A stretch of DNA of 64,000 nt from Arthrobacter pascens. Its GTDB lineage: Bacteria; Actinomycetota; Actinomycetes; Actinomycetales; Micrococcaceae. Positions 35,775 to 43,854 of the stretch are shown here, one piece after another. Where the stretch lies: positions 1-64,000 of the forward strand of contig NZ_JAFHKT010000114.1 of assembly GCF_017052465.1 (NCBI RefSeq). Reading direction: 5' to 3'. Under the pieces are notes generated by a model, which was not told the DNA's origin, ran no database searches, and saw only the letters and a program-made list of their open reading frames with translations. Position 1 is the first letter of the stretch; each line of letters opens with the position of its first letter. Position numbers and translations under genes: made by a program.

Positions 35775-35863
35775 CGTCAGGCTACATCCGAGTACACGCA
35801 CTTTCAATCAAACGCGCAGGTCAGGCCCCGAGAAGGACGTGCGGGACTGGATAGGCTTGTCCG

Positions 35864-36478
35864 ATGGAGACGGTGGTGTGGTCGAAGCCGGCGAGTGAGC
35901 GTGCCGGGACGCCTTTGCTGGTGATGATGCACGGCTACGGCACTGACGAGTCGCGGATGGTTAACCTGTTCGACCACCTCCCGGCTGAATTCACCTGTGC
36001 TGCGCTGCGGGCTCCGATGCCCATCGCGGACGGCTACGGCTGGTTCCTGCTCGATTACTTCCTCACGAACGACTTTGCCGATGTCATCGCGGCGGCCAAC
36101 TCGGTCCTTGCCTGGATTGACTCCGTCAAGAGCGGGCACAGCAGTGTCAGCCTGCTGGGATACTCGCAGGGAATGGCCATGGCCAGCACCCTGCTGCGGC
36201 TGCGTCCCCGGGAGTTTCCGGCCGTCGTCGGGCTTTCCGGCTTCGTCCTGAACAACGATCTCCTGGCCCTGAGCGAATCCATCGAGGTCCCGCCGCCTTT
36301 CTTTTGGGGCAGGGACAAAGAGGACCTCGTGATCAACGAGGAAGCCACCGAGTACACCGCGGACTGGCTGGACGCGCACACCCTGCTGACCGCGCGCACC
36401 TACCCGGGAATGGGCCACGCGATGTCCAAGGCCGAGATGGTCGACGTCAGTGCGTTCCTTCGCCACTACGTTCTGTAG
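35864..36478 (+). CDS. Alpha/beta hydrolase, phospholipase/carboxylesterase type
   Basis: 204 residues. The oxyanion segment LLVMMHGYGTDESRMV, the nucleophile elbow VSLLGYSQGMAMAS with catalytic Ser, and the catalytic His in YPGMGHAMSKAEM match the small YpfH/LysoPLA-like esterases. The natural ester substrate is unknown. A -10-like TAGGCT ends 6 bases before the ATG with no ribosome binding site, the same leaderless arrangement as at 20966, 41533 and 47634. Confidence 0.88.
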   Translation: METVVWSKPASERAGTPLLVMMHGYGTDESRMVNLFDHLPAEFTCAALRAPMPIADGYGWFLLDYFLTNDFADVIAAANSVLAWIDSVKSGHSSVSLLGYSQGMAMASTLLRLRPREFPAVVGLSGFVLNNDLLALSESIEVPPPFFWGRDKEDLVINEEATEYTADWLDAHTLLTARTYPGMGHAMSKAEMVDVSAFLRHYVL

Positions 36479-36534
36479 CCTGCGGATCGCCTTCAAACTT
36501 TTGTGGGTTGTTAAAAACAGTTGCGGGGTAAAAC

Positions 36535-36548
36535 TGCAAGCGCTTACA
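36535..36548. promoter_or_regulatory. LacI-type operator before the phosphorylase operon
   Basis: TGCAAGCGCTTACA is a dyad with the CG centre and TGNAAGC/GCTTNCA arms typical of LacI/MalR regulators, with one mismatch. It lies in the 367-base gene-free stretch between the esterase and the sugar-phosphate mutase at 36846. No other gene or RNA was seen in that stretch. Confidence 0.6.
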
Positions 36549-36845
36549 CTCGACTTCGGCCGCGACCACCGGTCCACTGAAGCGTTGAAAGGGCTGGACT
36601 GCGCCATGCATGCTGCAGGAAGAGATGGCAGGTTTGCCCTGACGCGCCATCGCCCTCATCATGGAAGAAGACGTTTCTTAAAGCGCCTGCGCCCGTAAGC
36701 CACTCAACGTGTGCCATACGCGCGCCGCGCACCTCACCCGTGCTGACCGAAGCACACCCCTGATCTGCCGCCAATGATGGCGCCCCCTTCCCTGCATGGT
36801 CCCCAACCACTGCTGTCCGCTCCCCGAAAGGACACTGCACCAGGC

Positions 36846-37592
36846 ATGACTGAACTTCTGAAAACCAGCCACCGCAACAGCCCCCAGAGCTGGACTGGCG
36901 CGTCTGCCATCCTCTTTGACCTGGACGGCGTGCTCACGCCCACGGCGATTGTCCACGAGCGCGCGTGGCAGGAGCTCTTCGACGGCTACTTGGCCTCTGT
37001 GCCCGGGAAGGCCGGCTACCGGGAGAGCGACTACTTCGACCACATTGACGGCAAGCCCAGGTTCGACGGCGTCCGGGACTTCCTGACCTCACGCGGCATC
37101 GAACTCCCCGAAGGCCCCACCGACGACAACCCGGACAACGAGACGGTCCAGGGGCTGGGCAACCGGAAGAACAAAATCTTCAACGACATCGTCAGCTCCG
37201 GCGTCGACCCCTATGCAGGGTCGGTGCGCTTCCTCGAAGCGGCTCTTGCCCGGGGACTCAAGGTCGCCGTCGTCTCCTCATCCCGCAACGCTCCTTCAGT
37301 GCTGCGCGCCGCCGGGCTGGACATCCACTTCCCGGTGGTAGTGGACGGCGTCGTTGCAGCGGCGGAAGGCCTGCCCGGCAAGCCCAGCCCGGCAACCTAC
37401 GACTACGCAGCCCGTCTGCTGGAACTGCCCAGCGAGGCGTGCGTCGTCGTCGAGGACGCCGTTTCGGGCGTGCAGGCAGGCAGCGCGGGAAACTTCCACT
37501 CAGTGATCGGAGTGGACCGCGGCGCAGGCCGCCAGACACTGCTGGCTGCCGGCGCCACACTCGTGGTCAATGACCTCGACGAACTCCTCTAG
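36846..37592 (+). CDS. Beta-phosphoglucomutase-type HAD hydrolase
   Basis: 248 residues from ATG 36846. HAD motif I ILFDLDGVLTPTA has both Asp residues, motif II VAVVSSSRNAPSVL, and motif IV VVVEDAVSGVQAG. The Arg/Lys-rich cap resembles beta-phosphoglucomutase, which turns beta-glucose-1-phosphate into glucose-6-phosphate. The GH65 phosphorylase 86 bases downstream would supply that substrate, which makes this assignment likely; trehalose-phosphatase-like HAD activity is a weaker alternative. Confidence 0.83.
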   Translation: MTELLKTSHRNSPQSWTGASAILFDLDGVLTPTAIVHERAWQELFDGYLASVPGKAGYRESDYFDHIDGKPRFDGVRDFLTSRGIELPEGPTDDNPDNETVQGLGNRKNKIFNDIVSSGVDPYAGSVRFLEAALARGLKVAVVSSSRNAPSVLRAAGLDIHFPVVVDGVVAAAEGLPGKPSPATYDYAARLLELPSEACVVVEDAVSGVQAGSAGNFHSVIGVDRGAGRQTLLAAGATLVVNDLDELL

Positions 37593-37678
37593 CCCGGCTT
37601 CCCCAGCCCCGCTGTACAGCAAAACCCGCCAGGTCCCCAACCCTGGCCGCACCTCCAACCGCCGAAGGAACGCCACTC

Positions 37679-40048
37679 ATGGCACTCATCACTGCTGACC
37701 GCGACCGCTTCCCCAACGATCCCTGGAAGCTCGTGGAGACCAGCCATGCTCCCGGCAATGCCGGCGCACTGGAAACGCTCTTTGCCCTTGGCAACGGACA
37801 CCTGGGCATCCGGGGCGCCCACTGGGCAGCGGCGGACGCGGAGCTTCCGGGCAGCTTCATCAACGGCTTCCACGAGATCTGGGACATCAAGCACGCCGAG
37901 AATGCCTTCGGTTTCGCCCGCACTGGCCAGCGGATCCTCTACATCCCCGATGCGAACAACTTCGCGGTGACCGTCGACGGCGAAACGCTGAGCCTCGCCG
38001 AATCCGTGGTGCTGGATTACCGCCGGTCCATCGATTTCTCCACGGGAGCCTACGAATGCCGCGTCGTGTGGCAGTGCCGTTCCGGCGCCACCGTCACCAC
38101 CGTAGAGCGCCGTGCCGTGGGCTTTGAGTCGCGCGGCTGCCTGGGCATCTCCCTGGAGCTCTCGGCGGACCGCCCCGTCTCCGCCGACGTCACCTCCTCC
38201 GTGATCAACCGGCAGGACCAGCCGGTGGACGACCACTCGGCGCACGATCCGCGCCGGGCCGGCCGCCACGCCGGCCGCGTCCTGCTGCCAGGAAAACTCG
38301 ACGGCGGCGACGGCTCGCTTCGTCTCTCCTGGGAAGCCGCAGAGTCGAAGCAGCGTGTGGGAATCGCCGTCGACCACTGGACCTCCGCAGGCCACCAGCC
38401 GTTCGACACCCAAGTGGACCAGGACGAAAGCAGCGTCCGGTACGTGCTCGCTGTCGGAGCCGACGAGCCTTTCCGGCTTGAAAAGAGCGTCAGTTACGCA
38501 GTGGCCGGCGGTACAAGCGAGGGACTGCCGGGCACGGCGGATGCCGAAGCCGGGGAAGAACCGGCCGACGCCGCCGAAGCCGGCCTGAAGACGGTGGCAG
38601 AGGTCTTCGCCGAAAGTGAGGCCCACTACCGCGACTACTGGGCAACCACGGACATCAAGGTGGGCGGCCAGTCCGAGCTACAGCAGGCCATCCGCTGGAA
38701 CCTCTTCCAGCTTGCCCAGGCGACGGCCCGCGCCGGCGTTGCCGGCATCCCCGCCAAGGGCGTCAGCGGCTCCGGCTACGAAGGGCACTACTTCTGGGAC
38801 CAGGAGGTTTACCTCCTGCCGTACCTGACGTACTCAAACCCCGACGGCGCCCGCCAGGTCCTGGAGTTCCGTCACGAAATGCTGCCGGAGGCAAAGATCC
38901 GGGCCAAGGAGCTCAGCGTGGACGGGGCACTGTTCCCGTGGCGCACCATCAACGGGCTGGAGGCCAGCGCGTACTACGCCGCCGGCACCGCACAGTTCCA
39001 CATTGCCGCGGCCATCGCCTTTGCCGCCAACAGGTACGTGTGGGCGAGCGGCGACGCCGAGTTCCGCAGCGGCATGGGCGCGGACTTGCTGATCGAGACC
39101 GCGCGCATGTGGGCGTCGCTGGGCTTCTTCGGCAAGGACGGCATGTTCCACATCCACGGAGTGACCGGCCCGGACGAGTACACGGCCGTGGTGAACGACA
39201 ACCTCTACACCAACGTCATGGCGCGGTTTAACCTGCGGGCCGCGGCCGCGCTGGACCACCCAGAGATTGACGACGCCGAGCGGCAGCTGTGGGAAGCGGC
39301 CGCCGCCCGGATCCAGTTGCCCTTCGACGAGCATTTCCAGATCTACTCGCAGGACAACGACTTCATGACGCTGGAGGCATGGGACTGGACGACGCCCCGC
39401 TCCAAGTACCCGCTGCTCCTGCACTTCCACCCGCTGGTGATCTACCGGCACCAGGTCCTGAAGCAGGCGGACACGGTGCTCGCCATGTTCCTGCAGTGGC
39501 AGGAGTTCACTCCCGAGGAGAAGCGCCGCGCCTTCGATTTCTACGACCCCATTACGACCGGCGACTCGACGCTCTCCGCGTGCGTGCAGGGCATCATGGC
39601 GGCCGAGGTCGGCTACCCGAAGGCAGCCCTCGAGCACTTCACCAATGCGGCGTTCATCGACCTCGATGACTCCCACGGCAACACGATCGACGGCGTGCAC
39701 ATTGCCTCCACGGGCGGCGTGTGGAGCTCCCTGGTCTGCGGCTTCGCCGGCCTGCGCGACCAGGGCCCTGTCCCGTACTTCGACCCGCGGCTTCCCGGGG
39801 AATGGGACAGCCTCTCCTTCCACCTGAAGCTGCAGGGACGGCTGCTCTCAGTGGACCTCGACCCCGCCGGCATCACCCTGCGTGTCCTGGAAGGGGAGCC
39901 GCTGGACATCGATGTGCGGGGAAGAGTGCATGCTGTCGGCGGCGATTCCGTCCGTGTGGCACTCGATCCTGTCGAGGTGCCCGAGCCGTCGGTGTTCCCG
40001 AGCGGCCCTCCCACGGCAAGCATCCCGGTGGTGCGGGCCCGCGCCTGA
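37679..40048 (+). CDS. Glycoside hydrolase family 65 disaccharide phosphorylase
   Basis: 789 residues. N-terminal beta-sandwich (ALFALGNGHLGIRGAHW), helical linker, and (alpha/alpha)6 catalytic barrel with EGHYFWDQEVYLLPYL and the general acid Glu500 in VTGPDEYTAVVNDNLYTN; the C-terminus has the expected jelly roll. GH65 enzymes phosphorolyse maltose, trehalose, kojibiose or nigerose to beta-glucose-1-phosphate and glucose. The exact disaccharide cannot be read from the sequence. AAGGAAC precedes the ATG. No dedicated transporter adjoins. Confidence 0.92.
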   Translation: MALITADRDRFPNDPWKLVETSHAPGNAGALETLFALGNGHLGIRGAHWAAADAELPGSFINGFHEIWDIKHAENAFGFARTGQRILYIPDANNFAVTVDGETLSLAESVVLDYRRSIDFSTGAYECRVVWQCRSGATVTTVERRAVGFESRGCLGISLELSADRPVSADVTSSVINRQDQPVDDHSAHDPRRAGRHAGRVLLPGKLDGGDGSLRLSWEAAESKQRVGIAVDHWTSAGHQPFDTQVDQDESSVRYVLAVGADEPFRLEKSVSYAVAGGTSEGLPGTADAEAGEEPADAAEAGLKTVAEVFAESEAHYRDYWATTDIKVGGQSELQQAIRWNLFQLAQATARAGVAGIPAKGVSGSGYEGHYFWDQEVYLLPYLTYSNPDGARQVLEFRHEMLPEAKIRAKELSVDGALFPWRTINGLEASAYYAAGTAQFHIAAAIAFAANRYVWASGDAEFRSGMGADLLIETARMWASLGFFGKDGMFHIHGVTGPDEYTAVVNDNLYTNVMARFNLRAAAALDHPEIDDAERQLWEAAAARIQLPFDEHFQIYSQDNDFMTLEAWDWTTPRSKYPLLLHFHPLVIYRHQVLKQADTVLAMFLQWQEFTPEEKRRAFDFYDPITTGDSTLSACVQGIMAAEVGYPKAALEHFTNAAFIDLDDSHGNTIDGVHIASTGGVWSSLVCGFAGLRDQGPVPYFDPRLPGEWDSLSFHLKLQGRLLSVDLDPAGITLRVLEGEPLDIDVRGRVHAVGGDSVRVALDPVEVPEPSVFPSGPPTASIPVVRARA

Positions 40049-40076
40049 TACCGCGGATGACTGCGGACGGAGATCC

Positions 40077-41471
40077 TCAGCGTCTGGCGTCGGCGTCCGC
40101 GGAGAAATCGTGGTGCCGGTCCAGCGGATGGGCTGTCTCGTCGGCCGGCATCCGGGCGGCAATCAGGGCAACGATGGCCATCACCGGGCAGACGCCCCCC
40201 GCGAAGAGGAAGATCGCCCAGATAGGGAACACTTCCGCGGCAGGCCCCGCCAGTGCCATGGACACCGGCATTAACGCGAGGGAGACAAAGAAATCGAGGC
40301 TCGAGACGCGGCCCAGCAAATGCGGGGGAACGCGACGCTGAAGCAAGGTTCCCCAGATCACCATGCCCACGCTGCCGGTGGCGCCGAAGATGAAGAGTGC
40401 CAGGGCCAGCAACGAGAAGCTGTCCATGATTCCCACGGCAGCCAGTGGGAGGGTGCCCGCACCCCATGAAATCATCATCACCGTCAGGTAGCGCCGCGGT
40501 AGCCTGAACGAGGCTGTGACCAGCGACGCCACGGCACTGCCCACGCCCATGACGGCCAGCAGGAAACCGAACATCCTGGAGTCCCCGTCCAGCTGGTCGC
40601 GGACGACGAACGGCAGCAGTACTTCGATGGGACCGATCAAAAAGAGGACCGAGATGCAGGCCCAGAGGAGTGTCCAGAGCAGCCAGGGGGTCTGCAGCGT
40701 GTAGCTGATGCCCTCCCGGAGTTCCCGGAAGAAGGACGCCTTGTGCGGTTCCGCACCCGCGGGCACAGGCTCACCGCCGGCAGGCGCCGCGTCGTTGTCA
40801 CGGCCAGACAGGCTTTCAGCCTGGCCGTCAGGAGGGTGTCCATGGAACTCCCGGGCGGCGCCGTTGCCCGGAGCCTCGAGGGCGTGCTGGCCGAGGAAGT
40901 TCAGGATGATGAAGGCCAGCAGGTGGCAGGCGGCCACGCCCGTCACGGCATGCGACGGGGAGAGCGCGGCAACGATGATGCCGGCAACGGCAGGACCCGC
41001 GGCCTGCTGCAGCATCGGGCGCATCGTCCCTTCCATGCCGTTTGCCGCCAGCAGGTCTCCGGGCGGCAGGATGCGGGGCAGGATGGCGGAGTAGGCCGGG
41101 AAGAAGAATGCGGCCCCCACTCCCAGGACGAATGCTCCGGCCATCAGGTGCCACAGCTGCAGCCATCCCGCCAGGGCAAGCCCGCTGATGCTGGCGATCA
41201 CCGCCAGGTTGGCGCCCTCCACGCCGATGATCAACAGCCGCTGCGGAAACCGGTCCGCGGCGATCCCGCCTGCAAGGACGAAGGCCACCAGTCCGACGCT
41301 TCCCGCGGTGGCCACCAGCGATAGCTCCAGCGGTCCGCCGCCGAGATGGATGACCTGGTACACCATGGCCACGGCCCACATTCCTGAACCGAAGATGGAC
41401 ACAGCCAGGGCCGCGATCAGCACGCGGTACTCACGGTGGGCAAAGGGGCGAAGGGCGCGAGGCAGGGGCAC
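40077..41471 (-). CDS. Major facilitator transporter, EntS/MFS_3-type
   Basis: 464 residues with about 12 helices. It starts LRPFAHREYRVLIAALAVSIF and contains AGGIAADRFPQRLLI in loop 2-3, with a long polar central loop (about 200-250). This subfamily includes EntS-like siderophore exporters and drug exporters. It is 19 kb from the siderophore operon and has no iron box, so a link to siderophore export is only a possibility. Convergent with the GH65 gene. Confidence 0.82.
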   Translation of the reverse strand: MPLPRALRPFAHREYRVLIAALAVSIFGSGMWAVAMVYQVIHLGGGPLELSLVATAGSVGLVAFVLAGGIAADRFPQRLLIIGVEGANLAVIASISGLALAGWLQLWHLMAGAFVLGVGAAFFFPAYSAILPRILPPGDLLAANGMEGTMRPMLQQAAGPAVAGIIVAALSPSHAVTGVAACHLLAFIILNFLGQHALEAPGNGAAREFHGHPPDGQAESLSGRDNDAAPAGGEPVPAGAEPHKASFFRELREGISYTLQTPWLLWTLLWACISVLFLIGPIEVLLPFVVRDQLDGDSRMFGFLLAVMGVGSAVASLVTASFRLPRRYLTVMMISWGAGTLPLAAVGIMDSFSLLALALFIFGATGSVGMVIWGTLLQRRVPPHLLGRVSSLDFFVSLALMPVSMALAGPAAEVFPIWAIFLFAGGVCPVMAIVALIAARMPADETAHPLDRHHDFSADADARR

Positions 41472-41532
41472 GCTGCAATCTTAGGCCGGACATCTCCGCG
41501 GGGTAACCGGTGCGCCGGGATAGGCTCGGAGC

Positions 41533-42123
41533 ATGGGGAACACACCGGCCGCGCCGGGGCGGCGCAGCGTGGCGCTGATTGGGGCCAACTATGGCCTCGC
41601 ACTGCACCCCGTGGACCGCCACGGGGTTCATGTTCCCGGCGAACCGGCCAGCTGTTTTGCATCCTTCTGGGTCGCCGACTGGTCCAAGTGGGGAACCGGG
41701 ACCGTCTTGCTGGTGGCCACGCTCCAAGGCTGGCGCAGCTACGGCTCCAACGAGTTCTTCGCCGCCACCCTGGCCAACGAACTGACCCGCTACTTCCCGG
41801 AGGCCGCACGCTTCCCGCTCAACGGCATCAGCCACACGCAGGACGATTTCGAGGTCAAGGTAAACCTTGAGCGGGGATTCAAAGCAACCGGGCGCCGCGC
41901 CGCGCTGGAGGTCACCGGCGTACTGGACCGGAGGCAGTTCGCCGCACCGGACTTCCAGCTCGGGCCTGCCAGCGCCTCCCTGACCAACGTCTACCTGCCG
42001 TGCAGCACAGGCCGCCTGTCCGAGTTTGGCGTTGAATGGCCGGGCGCGCCCACGGTCTATCCGGGACCGCGCGGCCCCTCCTCCTCCGCCTATCTTGCGG
42101 TGGCGGAATCCTGGATGGTCTAG
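41533..42123 (+). CDS. Conserved-looking hypothetical protein
   Basis: 196 residues, no signal or membrane segment. It reads as a folded soluble protein (GTVLLVATLQGWRSYGSNEF, then NELTRYFPEAARFPLNGISH), but I do not recognise a family. A -10-like TAGGCT lies 6 bases before the ATG, so a leaderless mRNA is likely. Divergent from the MFS gene at 40077. Confidence 0.65.
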   Translation: MGNTPAAPGRRSVALIGANYGLALHPVDRHGVHVPGEPASCFASFWVADWSKWGTGTVLLVATLQGWRSYGSNEFFAATLANELTRYFPEAARFPLNGISHTQDDFEVKVNLERGFKATGRRAALEVTGVLDRRQFAAPDFQLGPASASLTNVYLPCSTGRLSEFGVEWPGAPTVYPGPRGPSSSAYLAVAESWMV

Positions 42124-42271
42124 CCGGTGACCCCACAGCGTCCGGTGCCCCCCCGCCGCGGCCGGTCCGCGCGGCCAGTCCGCGCGTTCGGTCCGCAGGG
42201 CCAGGGCGTGGCCTAGTGTTAAGGCAGGACGGCAGCAACCTGCTGTCGGCTGCTCCGAGGTAGAGGTGAAG

Positions 42272-43099
42272 ATGGCCAAGCGACGCAACCCGGCGATGAG
42301 AATCGCACAGGAAACGGCACACAATGCCGTGTTCGATGCCCACGGCAATCCCAAGCCCGGCGTGCACAATCTGCTGCTGCGGGCTGTGGACATCCAGAGG
42401 CCCTTGGTGGTGGCCAACATCCGCAGGCTCCAGCGGCGCGATCCGCATGCCTCAGCCGCAAAGCTTGCCGACAGGCTGGAACGCGACTATCTGGCTGCTG
42501 TCACAGGCGGCGGCGCCCTGGTGGGTGCCACGGCCGTGGTCCCCGGAGTGGGAACCATCGCCTCGCTCGGCCTTTCGGCGGCAGCCACGGTTGCCTTCCT
42601 CGAGGCGACGGCGCTCTACGCTACATCCCTGGCCGAACTCCACGGCATCAGGATGACTGACCCCGACAAAGCCAGCACCCTGGTCATGGCCGTGATGCTG
42701 GGTGAGGAAGGGACTGCGCTGCTCGGGTCACTCAGCGGCCAGGCACTCGGCAAGGGGAAGGGCGCCACCCAGGCCTGGGGAAACGTCCTGGCCCGCAAAA
42801 TGCCCTCATCGGGTTTCGGCTCCATTCGCGAGCACGTCCAGAAAGTCTTCCTGCGGAGCCTGCTGAAGCGCCAGGGAACAGCGCTCTTCGGCCGGGCACT
42901 GCCGTTCGGAATCGGCGCGGTGGTGGGCGGAGCAGGCAACCTCATGATGGGCCGGGCCGTCGTGGCCAACGCCAAGGAAGCGTTCGGCCCGATGCCGGAC
43001 ACCCTTCCGGGTGAGTTGCGGGCCACTGCGCCGGCAACCGAAGGAAAGGGCCTCTCGGCTCCGACGAATGAAGGTGGCAACGGTGGATCTGAACGCTGA
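42272..43099 (+). CDS. Membrane-associated protein with EcsC-like glycine-rich core
   Basis: 275 residues from ATG 42272 behind GAGGTAGAGGTG; a GTG at 42266 is an alternative. The central hydrophobic part VTGGGALVGATAVVPGVGTI then ASLGLSAAATVAFLEATALY, with a second segment FGIGAVVGGAGNLMMGRAVV, recalls EcsC-family proteins. The final 50 residues are polar. Its 3' end overlaps the LamB/YcsF gene by 32 bases. Function unknown. Confidence 0.6.
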   Translation: MAKRRNPAMRIAQETAHNAVFDAHGNPKPGVHNLLLRAVDIQRPLVVANIRRLQRRDPHASAAKLADRLERDYLAAVTGGGALVGATAVVPGVGTIASLGLSAAATVAFLEATALYATSLAELHGIRMTDPDKASTLVMAVMLGEEGTALLGSLSGQALGKGKGATQAWGNVLARKMPSSGFGSIREHVQKVFLRSLLKRQGTALFGRALPFGIGAVVGGAGNLMMGRAVVANAKEAFGPMPDTLPGELRATAPATEGKGLSAPTNEGGNGGSER

Positions 43100-43832
43100 C
43101 CTGGGCGAGTCCTTCGGCTCCTGGCGCATGGGCGATGACGCCGCCATGTTCCAGTTCGTCACCAGCGCGAATGTGGCCTGCGGCTTTCACGCCGGGGATC
43201 CTGTCACCATGCTGGACAGTTGCCGGGCAGCCTTCGAACTCGATGTCACGGTGGGTGCCCATGTTGGATACCGGGACCTTGCCGGCTTCGGGCGGCGATC
43301 CCTGGACATGTCCTTCGACGAGCTGTTCGGGGATGTCCTCTACCAGCTGGGAGCGCTGGACGGAGTGGCGCACGCCGTGGGCGCGTCTGTCGACTACGTC
43401 AAACCCCACGGTGCCCTGTACAACCGGACGTTCCATGATGCGGAGCAGGCAGCCGCCGTCGTGGCCGCCATCCATGCCTATGACGAGGGACTGCCGGTTC
43501 TCGGACTGCCCGGATCGGAACTGCTGAAGCACGCCGGCGACGCGGGCCACCCCGTCTTCCGCGAGGCGTTTGTTGACCGCGCCTACCTCCCGGATGGCAC
43601 CCTGTTGCCGCGGTCGCAGGACGGTGCCGTGCTGCACGACGTCGGCCCCATTGTTGAGCGCGCCGTCCGCCTGGCACTGAAAGGCGAGGTGGTCGCAGTG
43701 GACGGCACGGTGGTGCGGGTTGACCCGGATTCGCTGTGCATCCACGGCGACACCCCCGGAGCCGTGGGCATGGCCGCCGCGGTGCGCGCGGGTCTCCAGG
43801 ATGCCGGAGTGGAGCTTCAGCCCTTCGCCTGA
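43068..43832 (+). CDS. pxpA: LamB/YcsF family, 5-oxoprolinase subunit A-like
   Basis: 254 residues. Start motif VDLNADLGESFGSWRMGDD, then SANVACGFHAGDP, VGAHVGYRD and VKPHGALYN are all diagnostic of the LamB/YcsF family. PxpA opens 5-oxoproline to glutamate together with PxpB and PxpC. Those partners are not nearby, so the gene is an orphan here. The start is ATG 43068, but GTG 43083 behind AAGGTGG is equally possible. It is coupled to the upstream gene by overlap. Confidence 0.85.
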   Translation: MKVATVDLNADLGESFGSWRMGDDAAMFQFVTSANVACGFHAGDPVTMLDSCRAAFELDVTVGAHVGYRDLAGFGRRSLDMSFDELFGDVLYQLGALDGVAHAVGASVDYVKPHGALYNRTFHDAEQAAAVVAAIHAYDEGLPVLGLPGSELLKHAGDAGHPVFREAFVDRAYLPDGTLLPRSQDGAVLHDVGPIVERAVRLALKGEVVAVDGTVVRVDPDSLCIHGDTPGAVGMAAAVRAGLQDAGVELQPFA

Positions 43833-43854
43833 CAGGCCGCCCCTGAAGCGCGGC

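Noticed and set aside
40077..41471. EntS-like transporter as the siderophore exporter
   Set aside because: Family fits loosely, but it is 19 kb away, has no iron box and neighbours sugar genes; kept as a general MFS.
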